Assembly: GCF_005047355.1 (NCBI RefSeq)
Contig: NZ_SUMC01000020.1
Span: 86,527-150,526 of the forward strand
Direction of reading: 5' to 3'
Source of the DNA: Actinacidiphila oryziradicis
GTDB lineage: Bacteria > Actinomycetota > Actinomycetes > Streptomycetales > Streptomycetaceae
DNA length: 64,000 nucleotides
Below the pieces are notes generated by a model that searched no databases, was not told where the DNA came from, and saw nothing but the letters and a program-made list of their open reading frames with translations. The stretch's first letter is position 1. The number at the start of each line of letters is the position of its first letter. The position numbers and the translations under genes are program-made. Positions 26,795 to 36,985 of the stretch are shown here, piece by piece.

Positions 26795-27442
26795 CTACGC
26801 CGGGGTCGGGACGCCCGTCAGGGCCGTCACCACCGGGTCGAGGGCGGTGTGGATCTCTTCGCCGATGCTGCGGAAAAAGGTGAGGGGAGCACCGTACGGG
26901 TCGTAGACCTCATCGGCCTCGGCGCTGGGAGCGAGCAGCCAGCCACGCAGCGCCGCAGCGGCGCGCACGAGGGAGTGGGCCCGGTCGGTGACGCTGCCCT
27001 CGGGCAGCGTCGTGGGGTCTATGGCGCGCACCAGGCGGGTGAATTCCTTGAGGGTGAAGGTACGCAGGCCCGCCGAGTGGCCCATGGAGATCACCTGGGC
27101 GCGGTGGTCACGGGTCGCGGTGAGGACGAGGTCGGCGTCGATGACGTGCTCGTCCAGCAGCTCGCGGCCGAGGAATCCGGTGGGGTCGGCGGAGTACTCC
27201 GCGAGGACCGTCGCGGCGTGTGCTTCCATGGCGGCGCCCTCGTGGCCCCAGGTGCCGGCGGACTCCACGAGAATGCCGGTCGCGCCGTCACCGAGCCGCC
27301 GGGTCAGCTCATAGCGAGTCAGCCGCTCGGCGATCGGCGAGCGGCAGACGTTGCCGGTGCAGACGTGGAGGATGCGGAAGCGGTCGGCGCCCTGACCCGG
27401 GTGGCTGGGTATGCCACTGCCACGCCCCTGAGGCGTGGTCAA
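26795..27442 (-). CDS. Low-molecular-weight protein tyrosine phosphatase
   Basis: Protein of 215 residues. The active-site loop HVCTGNVCRSPIAER follows the CX5R(S/T) rule (Cys, five residues, Arg-Ser), and VYDPYGAP supplies the acid Asp near the C-terminus. The start is taken as TTG at 27442, which overlaps the Sua5 stop (TTGA) and has GGAGGTGA seven bases upstream; this leaves a polar leader of about 22 residues before the catalytic domain. Probable cytoplasmic regulator of tyrosine phosphorylation; substrate unknown. Confidence 0.9.
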   Translation of the reverse strand: MTTPQGRGSGIPSHPGQGADRFRILHVCTGNVCRSPIAERLTRYELTRRLGDGATGILVESAGTWGHEGAAMEAHAATVLAEYSADPTGFLGRELLDEHVIDADLVLTATRDHRAQVISMGHSAGLRTFTLKEFTRLVRAIDPTTLPEGSVTDRAHSLVRAAAALRGWLLAPSAEADEVYDPYGAPLTFFRSIGEEIHTALDPVVTALTGVPTPA

Positions 27443-28086
27443 CTGCTCACCTCCAGGTCGGGCACGACCTCCCGCAGCTGGTCGGCGCTGATCGCCCCCG
27501 CGCGCAGCAGGACCGGCAGCTTGCCGGTGACGTCCACGATGGAGGACGGCACGGCGGCGGGTGTGGGGCCTGCGTCGAGGTAGATGGCGACGGAGTCGCC
27601 GAGCATCTCCTGGGCCGCGTCGCAGTCCTGCGGGGAGGGGTGGCCGGTGAGGTTGGCGCTGGAGACCGCCATCGGGCCGGTGACGGTCAGCAGCTCGATG
27701 GCCACCGGGTGCAGCGGCATACGGATGGCGACGGTGCCGCGGGTGTCGCCGAGGTCCCACTGCAGCGACGGCTGGTGCCGGGCGACGAGGGTGAGCGCGC
27801 CCGGCCAGAAGGCGTCGACCAGCTCCCAGGCCTGCTCGGAGAAGTCGGTGACCAGGCCGTGCAGGGTGTTCGGCGAGCCGATGAGCACGGGTGAGGGCAT
27901 ATTGCGGCCCCGGCCCTTGGCCTCCAGCAGGTCGCCGACGGCTTCGCTGCTGAAGGCGTCCGCACCGATGCCGTAGACGGTATCGGTGGGCAGCACCACG
28001 AGCTCGCCGCGGCGCACGGCGGACGCGGCTTCCCGCAGTCCGGCGGCGCGGTCGGTCGCATCCGAGCAGTCGTAACGCCGTGCCAT
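27439..28086 (-). CDS. Sua5/YciO/YrdC-type threonylcarbamoyl-AMP synthase
   Basis: Protein of 215 residues that makes threonylcarbamoyl-AMP for the t6A37 modification of ANN-decoding tRNAs. The N-terminal substrate pocket reads GELVVLPTDTVYGIGADAF, then VSSANLTGHPSPQDCD and a C-terminal STIVDVTGKL-like strand (SSIVDVTGKLPVLLRAGAI). It is the short form without the extra Sua5 domain. Downstream of prmC and coupled to the phosphatase gene, as in other Streptomyces. Confidence 0.94.
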   Translation of the reverse strand: MARRYDCSDATDRAAGLREAASAVRRGELVVLPTDTVYGIGADAFSSEAVGDLLEAKGRGRNMPSPVLIGSPNTLHGLVTDFSEQAWELVDAFWPGALTLVARHQPSLQWDLGDTRGTVAIRMPLHPVAIELLTVTGPMAVSSANLTGHPSPQDCDAAQEMLGDSVAIYLDAGPTPAAVPSSIVDVTGKLPVLLRAGAISADQLREVVPDLEVSS

Positions 28087-28195
28087 TAGCTGACCTCCAG
28101 GTAATGCGCCGTCCTGACGGCGGGGCTTTTGTACGCAGGGGTACGGGGCGTCGCGCCCCTGAAGAACGGAGCAAGGCCGGGGTGGCCCAGCGCCA

Positions 28196-29041
28196 TCATG
28201 GCGTCGCCTTCCGGGCCGTCGTGAACCTGGGCCGTTTGTTCAGGTCGGGGTGGTCGGCGGCGTCGGCCCACCCGGCGTCTTCCTTGAAGATCCACGGGAC
28301 CTGGCCGCCCTGGGTGTCGGCGTGCTCGATGACGACGATGCCGCCGGGGCGCAGCAGGCGGTGCGCGGTGCGCTCGATGCCGCGGATGGTGTCGAGGCCG
28401 TCCTCGCCGGAGAACAGCGCCAGTTCGGGGTCGTGGTCACGGGCCTCGGGGGCGACGTACTCCCACTCGGTGAGCGGGATGTACGGCGGGTTGGCGACGA
28501 CGAGGTCGACCTGGCCGTTGAGGTCCTGGAAGGCCGTGAGCGCGTCTCCCTGGCGCAGGTCGACCTTGCTGCCCTCGGTGTTCTTGCGGGCCCACACCAG
28601 GGCGTCCTCGGACAGCTCCACGGCGTGTACGCGGCTGCGCGGCACCTCCTGGGCCAGGGCGAGGGCGATCGCCGCGGAGCCCGTACAGAGGTCGACGATG
28701 AGCGGCTCGGCGACATCCATCGCGCGGACCGCGTCTATGGCCCAGCCGACGACGGATTCCGTCTCCGGGCGGGGTACGAACACGCCGGGCCCGACCTGGA
28801 GTTCCAGGTAGCGGAAGAAGGCGCGGCCGGTGATGTGCTGGAGCGGCTCACGGGCCTCGCGCCGGGCGACGGTCTCCCAGTAGCGGGCGTCGAAGTCGAT
28901 GTCGGCGACGGTGTGCAGCTCGCCGCGCTTGACCGCGTGCACGTACGCGGCCAGCTCCTCCGCGTCGAAGCGCGGGGAGGGCACGCCGGCGTCAGCCAGC
29001 CGCTGGGTGGCTTGGGCCACCTCGGCGAGCAGCAGGTTCAC
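28196..29041 (-). CDS. prmC: Release factor glutamine N5-methyltransferase
   Basis: Protein of 281 residues from GTG at 29041. It methylates the Gln of the GGQ motif in release factors, including the RF1 encoded just upstream. The S-adenosylmethionine site is LIVDLCTGSAAIALALA, and the catalytic NPPY motif is present as VVANPPYIPLTEWEY. The N-terminal helical domain LLAEVAQATQRLADAGVPSP binds the release factor. Separated from prfA by 62 bases; co-transcribed. Confidence 0.96.
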   Translation of the reverse strand: MNLLLAEVAQATQRLADAGVPSPRFDAEELAAYVHAVKRGELHTVADIDFDARYWETVARREAREPLQHITGRAFFRYLELQVGPGVFVPRPETESVVGWAIDAVRAMDVAEPLIVDLCTGSAAIALALAQEVPRSRVHAVELSEDALVWARKNTEGSKVDLRQGDALTAFQDLNGQVDLVVANPPYIPLTEWEYVAPEARDHDPELALFSGEDGLDTIRGIERTAHRLLRPGGIVVIEHADTQGGQVPWIFKEDAGWADAADHPDLNKRPRFTTARKATP

Positions 29042-29103
29042 GGTTGTCCTCTCGCGTCGCGTCGTCAATCGGGTTGTTCCAGTGCACCGGGCGGGGGTAC
29101 GGC

Positions 29104-30183
<1,080 letters not shown>

Positions 30184-30261
30184 CGGGATTCCCTACGTAT
30201 GGAGTGGCAAGAAGTGACGGCCTGGAAGGGACTGGGCAGACCCGGCCGGACCTGGGACGAC

Positions 30262-30313
30262 AAAGCGCCGGTCCGGCTGCCCCCCGTGGGGGACAGCCGG
30301 AGACCGGCGCTTT
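30262..30313 (-). terminator. Terminator after rpmE
   Basis: AAAGCGCCGGTCCGGCTG and its near-complement CAGCCGGAGACCGGCGCTTT form a long stem with the apical hairpin CCCCCCGTGGGGG. It starts 8 bases after the rpmE stop on the minus strand and lies upstream of prfA. Confidence 0.9.
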
Positions 30314-30320
30314 CGGGTCG

Positions 30321-30545
30321 CTACTTCTTGGCGGACCCGGCGGCCTTGCCGAAGCGGGCCTCGAAGCGGGCCACGCGGCCACCGGTGTCGAGGATCTTCT
30401 GCTTGCCCGTGTAGAACGGGTGGCACGCGGAGCAGATGTCGGCACGGATGGTGCCGCCGGCAACGGTGCTACGGGTGGTGAACGTCGCGCCACAGGTGCA
30501 GCTGACCTGGGTCTCGACATACTCCGGGTGGATGTCGCGCTTCAA
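30321..30545 (-). CDS. rpmE: 50S ribosomal protein L31, zinc-binding form
   Basis: Ribosomal protein of 74 residues. The zinc ligands are the CTCG pair near residues 16-18 and the ICSACHPFYTGKQK pair near residues 37-40, so this is the C+ type. Streptomyces keeps a second zinc-free L31 under Zur control elsewhere; this copy is the zinc-replete version. A strong terminator follows. Confidence 0.97.
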   Translation of the reverse strand: MKRDIHPEYVETQVSCTCGATFTTRSTVAGGTIRADICSACHPFYTGKQKILDTGGRVARFEARFGKAAGSAKK

Positions 30546-30714
30546 GGGGTGCTCCTAGGTTCGGGAGGGCTCCGGGTCGTACAGCGGGTTTGCGGCACGT
30601 GAACCGGGGCCAGCGGACCAGTCTGCCAGGACCGGCCGTATCTCCCAAAACCGGGGGCGGGCCGGATCTATTCCAGCTTTCCCGCCGGCTCGGTCCTGAC
30701 CTTCTGCCAGGCGG

Positions 30715-31815
30715 CTACGAGGAGGCTTTGACCAGGCCGCCGGTGGTGACGTCGTCGCCCGCCGAGCCCTTGGTCGCCGTCTTCGGAACCGCCCGGTCGG
30801 CGGACAGGGCGGCCCAGACCTGGTCGGTCCTGCCGGTGATGGGGATGACGCGGTTGGGGTCGGCGGGGTCGTACTCGACCGGCATGGTGATCATGGTCAG
30901 GTCGTTGGAGCCGATGCCCTTGAGGCTCTCTGCCAGGCCGGTCAGGCCGGTCACCGAGGCGAGGTCGGAGTCGGTGGTGATGGCGCTGGTGGCGGTGTTG
31001 GCGACCTTGTAGATCTTGGTGGGGCTGGAGAGCAGACCGATGCTGTCGACCCGGGCCATGAGCGCCTTCATGAAGTCCTGCTGGAGCTGGATCCGGCCGA
31101 GGTCGCTGCCGTCGCCGATGGCATGGCGGGTACGGACCAGGCCGAGGGCCTGCTCGCCGTCGAGGGTGTGGGTGCCCGCGGCGAGGTGCAGATGGCTGTC
31201 GTTGTCGTCGATGGCCCGGGTGGTGGTGACCGGGACCCCGCCGAGGGCGTCGATGAGGTGCTGGAAGCCGGTGAAGTCGATCTCGATGTAGTGGTCCATC
31301 CGGATGCCGGTGAGCGCCTCGACGGTCTTGACCGCGCAGGCCGGCCCGCCGACCGAGTACGCATCGTTGAACATCACATTCTGCGCGGCGGGGCTGGCCT
31401 TGCCCTCCGACGTGGTGCAGGAGGGCCGGTCGACGAGGGTGTCGCGCGGGATGGAGACCACGGTGGCCTTCTCGTGGCCCTTGTAGACGTGCACGATCAT
31501 CGCGGTGTCCGAGCGGGCGGTGCCGTCGTCCTGGCCGCCGCCGGCCGTCTTGTTGGCGCCGGAGCGGGAGTCCGAGCCGAGGACGAGGATGTCCATGGAA
31601 CCGTTGTCGGAGTTCTTCGGGCGGTTCGTGCCGAGGGCGCCGTTGATATCGACACCCTTGATGTTGCCGTTGAGATGCAGATAGAGGTAACCGGCGCCCC
31701 CGACAGCCAGCAGCAGGACCGCGACAACGGTCCCTCCGGCCGTCCGCAGCCGCTTGCGGCGCGGGGTGTCGCCGTCGCTCTGGCGGTGCCGGCCGGTCTT
31801 CCACTGGTCTGCCAT
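30715..31815 (-). CDS. LytR-CpsA-Psr (LCP) family cell wall glycopolymer ligase
   Basis: Protein of 366 residues from ATG at 31815 (AGAGGAG upstream; a second ATG six codons earlier is possible). A basic cytoplasmic N-terminus and one membrane helix (TVVAVLLLAVGGAGYLYLHL) precede the extracellular LCP domain. Conserved elements include ILVLGSDSR, AMIVHVYKGHEKATVVSIPRD, GIRMDHYIEIDFTGFQHLID and GEQALGLVRTRH with its Arg residues that bind the polyprenyl pyrophosphate. LCP proteins attach teichoic acid-like polymers to peptidoglycan. Monocistronic on position. Confidence 0.94.
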   Translation of the reverse strand: MADQWKTGRHRQSDGDTPRRKRLRTAGGTVVAVLLLAVGGAGYLYLHLNGNIKGVDINGALGTNRPKNSDNGSMDILVLGSDSRSGANKTAGGGQDDGTARSDTAMIVHVYKGHEKATVVSIPRDTLVDRPSCTTSEGKASPAAQNVMFNDAYSVGGPACAVKTVEALTGIRMDHYIEIDFTGFQHLIDALGGVPVTTTRAIDDNDSHLHLAAGTHTLDGEQALGLVRTRHAIGDGSDLGRIQLQQDFMKALMARVDSIGLLSSPTKIYKVANTATSAITTDSDLASVTGLTGLAESLKGIGSNDLTMITMPVEYDPADPNRVIPITGRTDQVWAALSADRAVPKTATKGSAGDDVTTGGLVKASS

Positions 31816-32148
31816 GGGCTCCTCTGTCCTCATTACTATTACTTCACTCTTCCCCGCTACCCCCAGTTACTACGGGTAGGCACCTTCCGTCCCGTCTTGT
31901 CGGATGTTCGGCCGACGAAGCAGGGTTCCAGCCCGATTGTGCACACCCGGAACGGCTACGGGCCCCCGCGTGCCCCTTGCGGGGTGTCGCCGGGACCCGT
32001 CATCTGGTACTGCGCTGCGTTCTGGCCGGCGCTTTGGGCGGGGGTTCCGTGCCGCTGCCGGCCTGTGCGGGTCCTCAGGCGTGTGGCGAGGATCTCCGAG
32101 GCGGCCTTCCCCGTGGCGGGGCGGCACAGAGTTCCGCGGCAGCACGAC
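31816..32148. other. Gene-free stretch between the LCP gene and the rho terminator
   Basis: No reading frame here has a plausible start, length and composition. The right part holds the rho terminator. The left part, upstream of the LCP gene, includes the AT-richer segment CATTACTATTACTTCACTCT near 31831-31850, which may belong to its promoter. Confidence 0.4.
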
Positions 32149-32180
32149 AGCAGCCCCGTCACCGGAGTGACGGGGCTGCT
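32149..32180 (-). terminator. Terminator after rho
   Basis: AGCAGCCCCGTCAC at 32149-32162 is exactly complementary to GTGACGGGGCTGCT at 32167-32180 around a CGGA tetraloop. On the minus strand it begins 24 bases after the rho stop. Confidence 0.92.
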
Positions 32181-32203
32181 GTGTGGCGGCGACTGCCGGT
32201 CGC

Positions 32204-34318
32204 TCAGTCGTTGTTATTACCGCCGGGGGCCGTCTTGGCGATCTGCATAAGGAACTCGGCGTTCGACTTGGTCTGCTTCATCTTGTCCAGGAGCAGCTCG
32301 ATCGCCTGCTGGGAGTCGAGCGCGTGCAGAACACGGCGGAGCTTCCAGACAATGGCGAGCTCCTCCGCGTTGAGCAGGATCTCTTCCTTGCGGGTGCCGG
32401 AGGGGTCGACATCGACAGCCGGGAAAATCCGCTTGTCGGAGAGCTTCCGGTCCAGGCGGAGCTCCATGTTGCCGGTGCCCTTGAACTCCTCGAAGATCAC
32501 CTCGTCCATGCGCGAGCCGGTCTCGACGAGCGCGGTGGCCAGAATGGTCAGCGAGCCGCCGTCCTCGATGTTGCGCGCGGCACCGAAGAAGCGCTTCGGC
32601 GGGTAGAGCGCGGTCGAGTCGACACCACCGGACAGGATGCGGCCGGAGGCGGGAGCGGCGAGGTTGTAGGCGCGGCCCAGACGGGTGATGGAGTCCAGCA
32701 GCACCACGACGTCGTGGCCCAGTTCGACCAGGCGCTTGGCCCGTTCGATGGCGAGCTCGGCGACGGTGGTGTGGTCCTCGGCGGGGCGGTCGAAGGTCGA
32801 GGAGATGACCTCGCCCTTCACCGACCGCTGCATGTCGGTGACCTCTTCCGGACGCTCGTCCACCAGGACGACCATCAGGTGGACCTCAGGGTTGTTGGTC
32901 GTGATCGCGTTGGCGACCGCCTGCATGATCATCGTCTTGCCGGTCTTCGGCGGGGCGACGATCAGACCGCGCTGGCCCTTGCCGATGGGGGCGACGAGGT
33001 CGATGATCCGGGTCGTCAGCACGCCCGGGTCGGTCTCCAGACGGAGCCGCTCCTGCGGGTAGAGCGGGGTGAGCTTGCCGAACTCGGGGCGGCCGCGGCC
33101 GGAGTCGGGGCCCATGCCGTTGGTGGAGTCCAGCCGGACCAGCGCGTTGAACTTCTCGCGGCGCTCGCCGTCCTTGGGCTGGCGCACGGCTCCGGTGACG
33201 TGGTCACCCTTGCGGAGGCCGTTCTTGCGGACCTGGGCGAGGGAGACGTACACATCATTCGGTCCCGGCAGGTAGCCGGAGGTCCGGATGAACGCGTAGT
33301 TGTCCAGGATGTCCAGGATGCCGGCGACGGGGATGAGCACGTCGTCGTCATTGACCTGCGGCTCGCCTGCGAACTGCTCGTCACGGCGGTTGCCGCTGCT
33401 GCTGCCCCGGCCGCGGCGGTCGCGGTAACGGCCACGGCGGCGGCCGCGGCCGTCGCCGAACTCGTCGTCGTCCTGGAAGCTCTGCTGGCCCTGGCCCTGG
33501 CCCTGGCCCTGGCTCTGGCCCTGGCTCTGGCTTTGGCCGCCCTGACTCTGGCCGCCCTGACCCTGGCCCTGGCCCTGCTGCTGGGGCTGCTGGCCGCCGC
33601 CGTCCTGCTTGCCGCTGTCCTGCTTGCCGCCGCCGTCCTGCTTGTTGCGGCGGTCGCGCTGCCGGTCCTGCCGGTCGCGGCGGCCGTCCTGGCGGTCGCC
33701 CCGCTGGCCGCGCTGGCGGTCCTGGCGGTCCTCGCCGGTCCTGGCCTCGGTGTTGGCAGCGGGGGCCTTGCCCTCGGCGGCTTCCTGGCTGGACGCGGCT
33801 ACGGCGGCTTCGGCACGCTCGTTCTTCGCGGCGGCGGGGGCAACGGCGGCGGCTGGCGCGGCCGCTGCGGCCACAGAGGCAGCCACCGGGGCGGCCTTGG
33901 GCTGCTCTCCGGCCGGCTGGCCGGGAATCTCGATCTGCTTGGCCTGCTCGGGCGCGGCGGCGGGGGCCGCCTCCGCTGCCTTCCCGGCCTCGCCGGTACG
34001 GGTGCGGGATGTGGCGCGGCGCTTCGGCTTCTCGGCGGGGGCCTCCCCGGCGGCCGGAGCGGCCTTGGCGGCGCCGGCGCCCGACTGGGCTTCCTTGATC
34101 GTCTCGATCAGCTGGCTCTTGCGCATCCGCGCGGTGCCCTTGATGCCGAGACCGGAGGCGAGCTGCTGGAGCTCGGCCAGGACCATGGCGTCAAGGCCGG
34201 TACCAGAGCGGCGGCGCCGCGAGGCAGCAGCCGTGGCAGCACCGGTGGCAGGCGCGGCAGCGTCCGGAGCGGGCGCGGCGTCCGTACGCACGCCCATCAG
34301 ATCGGTGGTGTCGCTCAC
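32204..34318 (-). CDS. rho: Transcription termination factor Rho with long N-terminal insertion
   Basis: Hexameric RNA helicase of 704 residues, versus about 420 in E. coli. GTG at 34318 has AAGGA six bases upstream. An N-terminal Rho-N motif (LDAMVLAELQQLASGLGIKG) is split from the RNA-binding cold-shock-like domain by about 250 residues of low-complexity Ala/Glu then Arg/Asp/Gln/Gly-rich sequence (GGQSQGGQSQSQGQ near 33490-33580). The ATPase core has APPKTGKTMIMQAV, DSITRLGRAYNLAAP and the Q- and R-loop regions. Such insertions are typical in actinobacteria and affect RNA binding. Confidence 0.97.
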   Translation of the reverse strand: MSDTTDLMGVRTDAAPAPDAAAPATGAATAAASRRRRSGTGLDAMVLAELQQLASGLGIKGTARMRKSQLIETIKEAQSGAGAAKAAPAAGEAPAEKPKRRATSRTRTGEAGKAAEAAPAAAPEQAKQIEIPGQPAGEQPKAAPVAASVAAAAAPAAAVAPAAAKNERAEAAVAASSQEAAEGKAPAANTEARTGEDRQDRQRGQRGDRQDGRRDRQDRQRDRRNKQDGGGKQDSGKQDGGGQQPQQQGQGQGQGGQSQGGQSQSQGQSQGQGQGQGQQSFQDDDEFGDGRGRRRGRYRDRRGRGSSSGNRRDEQFAGEPQVNDDDVLIPVAGILDILDNYAFIRTSGYLPGPNDVYVSLAQVRKNGLRKGDHVTGAVRQPKDGERREKFNALVRLDSTNGMGPDSGRGRPEFGKLTPLYPQERLRLETDPGVLTTRIIDLVAPIGKGQRGLIVAPPKTGKTMIMQAVANAITTNNPEVHLMVVLVDERPEEVTDMQRSVKGEVISSTFDRPAEDHTTVAELAIERAKRLVELGHDVVVLLDSITRLGRAYNLAAPASGRILSGGVDSTALYPPKRFFGAARNIEDGGSLTILATALVETGSRMDEVIFEEFKGTGNMELRLDRKLSDKRIFPAVDVDPSGTRKEEILLNAEELAIVWKLRRVLHALDSQQAIELLLDKMKQTKSNAEFLMQIAKTAPGGNNND

Positions 34319-34673
34319 GAAGGGTCCTTCCCTGGAGCGGACGTCGGCCTGAATGGCTCGGCGACCGGTTGTGCTGTCCGGTTCTGGGCTTTTCCGCTGC
34401 TCAGAGCCGGGGCGGTGGTCCGCCTGACGGCGGCAGAAATACATACGCTTTCAACGCTGGGAGATCACTCACAAATGGGGTGTCGCCAGCATTGTCTCCG
34501 GAGCGTGCTCGGCACTGCTCAGGCATTGCCCATGCGGTGTGGGAGGCTCCCGGAAGAATGGCGGTCCCGATACGGGACACTGAACACCGCGCCGCAAAGG
34601 CGTCGGGTGCAGACTTGAGATTAACACTACCGGATCCAACAAACATTCCCCCTCTCTTTGACCGGCAATCGTG
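34319..34673. promoter_or_regulatory. rho upstream region
   Basis: This 355-base stretch has no credible gene. It includes an AT-rich segment around 34610-34660 (TTGAGATTAACACTACCGGA) next to the thrB end, and the rho leader with AAGGA. Rho autoregulation through its leader is known in other bacteria but no attenuator structure was identified here. Confidence 0.4.
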
Positions 34674-35597
34674 TCACTGGCCCACTGCCAGTGGCAGCAC
34701 ACTCGCCCCTGCCGCGTCGAGAGGCAGACGGTTGGCCGCCCACCCCTCCCCCGCCAGCCGGGAGACCTTGTCAGCGGCGCCTTCCTCGGTGAGCGCCAAC
34801 ACCGTGGGGCCCGCCCCCGAGATGACGGCAGGTACGCCTTCGGAGCGCAGCCGGTTCACCAGCGCCACGCTCTCGGGCATCGCGGGAGCTCGGTAGTCCT
34901 GGTGCAGCCGGTCCTCGGTGGCCGGCAGCAGCAATTCGGGGCGGCGGGTGAGCGCCTCCACCAGCAGTGCGGCCCGCCCCGCGTTGGCGGCGGCGTCCAC
35001 ATGCGGGACGGTGCGCGGCAGCAGACCGCGGGCGGTCTCCGTGAGCACCGGCTTGGACGGTACGAAAACTACCGGTACGACTGAATCGGACGGGTCCATT
35101 CGGATGGCGTGGGCGACCCCGCCGTCCGTCCAGGCCAGGGTGAAACCGCCGAGCAGGCAGGCGGCCACATTATCGGGGTGGCCCTCGATCTCGTTGGCCA
35201 GTTCCAGGAGCGCGGGGTCGTCCAGCCGCTCCGGGCCGCCTATGGTCACCGCGCGGGCGGCCATGATGCCCGCGCAGATGGCGGCTGACGAGGACCCCAG
35301 GCCACGGCCGTGCGGAATGCGGTTGGCACAGACCACCTCCAGGCCGCGGGGCTGTCCGCCGAGCAGGTCGAAAGCGGTGCGCAGGGACCGTACAAGCAGG
35401 TGTTTCTCGTCCCGGGGAAGGGTGGCGGCACCCTCACCCGCGATGTCGATGTGCAGGCCGGCATCGGCCACCCGGACCACGACATCGTCGTAGAGGCCCA
35501 GTGCCAGGCCGAAGGCGTCGAAGCCGGGACCGAGGTTCGCGCTGGTCGCGGGGACGCGCACTCGGACGGCGGCGGCGCGGAAAGCAGGTCCGGCCAT
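34674..35597 (-). CDS. thrB: Homoserine kinase
   Basis: GHMP kinase of 307 residues that phosphorylates homoserine on the way to threonine. The ATP-binding motif is IPHGRGLGSSSAAICAGIMA, preceded by VRVPATSANLGPGFDAFGLAL and followed by VISGAGPTVLAL. ATG at 35597 gives the usual N-terminus MAGPAFRAAAVRVRV; an in-frame upstream ATG eight codons earlier is closer to no better site. A terminator lies between thrC and thrB, so thrB may be separately transcribed. Confidence 0.96.
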   Translation of the reverse strand: MAGPAFRAAAVRVRVPATSANLGPGFDAFGLALGLYDDVVVRVADAGLHIDIAGEGAATLPRDEKHLLVRSLRTAFDLLGGQPRGLEVVCANRIPHGRGLGSSSAAICAGIMAARAVTIGGPERLDDPALLELANEIEGHPDNVAACLLGGFTLAWTDGGVAHAIRMDPSDSVVPVVFVPSKPVLTETARGLLPRTVPHVDAAANAGRAALLVEALTRRPELLLPATEDRLHQDYRAPAMPESVALVNRLRSEGVPAVISGAGPTVLALTEEGAADKVSRLAGEGWAANRLPLDAAGASVLPLAVGQ

Positions 35598-35862
35598 CGT
35601 TCGATGACTCTCCTTGTACATCAAGTCTGGTGCTGCCCCGGACGCCCGCACGTCGTTGCCGAGCGGAGGGACTGGGGGGCGGGGCAATGCCAGCGGCATG
35701 AGCCGGATCGGCGCGCAATCGGCGCCGGTGAAAGCCAGCCTATCGAAGGAAGGTTCTGTTGCGACATAGGGCGCACACACCGCGCGTGATGCGTGTCGCC
35801 TGGGGAGCGTGCGCCCCTGTGTTCCGGAGTCGCCCGGACCCGGGCTTCCCGCGGCGGGCGGA

Positions 35863-35888
35863 GGGGCACCCCGGTACCGGGGTGCCCC
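35863..35888 (-). terminator. Terminator after thrC
   Basis: GGGGCACCCCGG at 35863-35874 and CCGGGGTGCCCC at 35877-35888 are exact inverse complements. It lies 6 bases past the thrC stop and about 265 bases ahead of the thrB start. The remaining 35598-35862 spacer shows no gene and probably carries the thrB promoter. Confidence 0.88.
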
Positions 35889-35893
35889 TTACG

Positions 35894-36979
35894 TTACGCC
35901 AGCCCGAGGCGTTCCGCCGCCGCGTGCGCGTCCACCGGGACGATGACGGGCTGCGGCGCGCCGTCCACCGCCCAGCCGGGGTCCTTGAGACCGTTGCCGG
36001 TCACCGTGCAGACGATCCGCTGGCCGGGGTCGACCTTGCCCTCCTCGGCGGCCTTGAGCAGCCCGGCCACGCTGGCGGCGGACGCGGGCTCCACGAAGAC
36101 GCCTTCCTGGGCGGCCAACAGCCGGTAGGCGACCAGGATCTGACGATCGGTCACGGCTTCGATGAGGCCGCCCGACTCGTCCCGCGCCTCCTCGGCGAAC
36201 TGCCACGACGCCGGGTTGCCGATCCGGATGGCGGTGGCGATGGTCTGGGGATTGCGGACCGGCGCGCCATTGACAATGGGGGCGGAACCGGCCGCCTGGA
36301 AGCCCCACATACGGGGGTTGCGGCTGGAGATGCCGTCCGCGGCGTACTCGCGGTAGCCCTTCCAGTAGGCGGTGATGTTGCCCGCGTTCCCGACCGGCAG
36401 TACGTGAATGTCGGGCGCGTCGCCGAGAGCGTCGACGATTTCGAACGCGGCGGTCTTCTGCCCCTCGATACGTACCGGGTTGACGGAATTGACCAGTGCC
36501 ACCGGGTACTTGTCGCTCAGAGCGCGCGCCAGTTCCAGGCAGTCGTCGAAGTTGCCGTCCACCTGGAGGATCTTCGCGCCATGGATCAGGGCCTGGCTCA
36601 TCTTGCCCAGCGCGATCTTGCCCTGCGGCACCAGCACGGCGCAGACCATCCGGGCCCGTACGGCATAGGCGGCGGCGGAGGCCGAAGTGTTGCCGGTGGA
36701 GGCACAGATGACGGCCTGCGCGCCCTCCTCCTTGGCCCTGGAGATCGCCATGGTCATGCCACGGTCCTTGAAGGATCCCGTGGGGTTGGCGCCCTCGACC
36801 TTGAGAAATACATCACAGCCGGTGCGCTCCGAGAGCACCTGGGCCGGGACCAGCGGGGTGCCACCCTCCAACAGCGTGACCACGGGCGTCGCCGCGGTGA
36901 CCGGCAGACGGTCCCGGTACTCCTCGATGAGGCCACGCCACTGGTGGGTGGCGGGCATTCGATCAGTGATCGCGTTCAT
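35894..36979 (-). CDS. thrC: Threonine synthase
   Basis: PLP enzyme of 361 residues that converts O-phosphohomoserine to threonine. The PLP Lys is in PTGSFKDRGMTMAISRA; ICASTGNTSASAAAYA and LPVGNAGNITAYWKG bind the phosphate and cofactor. This is the short class typical of actinobacteria, without the long N-terminal extension of the E. coli enzyme. Six bases separate it from hom, so they form an operon. Confidence 0.96.
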   Translation of the reverse strand: MNAITDRMPATHQWRGLIEEYRDRLPVTAATPVVTLLEGGTPLVPAQVLSERTGCDVFLKVEGANPTGSFKDRGMTMAISRAKEEGAQAVICASTGNTSASAAAYAVRARMVCAVLVPQGKIALGKMSQALIHGAKILQVDGNFDDCLELARALSDKYPVALVNSVNPVRIEGQKTAAFEIVDALGDAPDIHVLPVGNAGNITAYWKGYREYAADGISSRNPRMWGFQAAGSAPIVNGAPVRNPQTIATAIRIGNPASWQFAEEARDESGGLIEAVTDRQILVAYRLLAAQEGVFVEPASAASVAGLLKAAEEGKVDPGQRIVCTVTGNGLKDPGWAVDGAPQPVIVPVDAHAAAERLGLA

Positions 36980-36985
36980 TCTGGG

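Noticed and set aside
32183..34618. Plus-strand frame of 811 codons with a long Ala/Leu/Val stretch opposite rho
   Set aside because: The hydrophobic run is only the antisense reading of the Gln/Gly repeat in rho.
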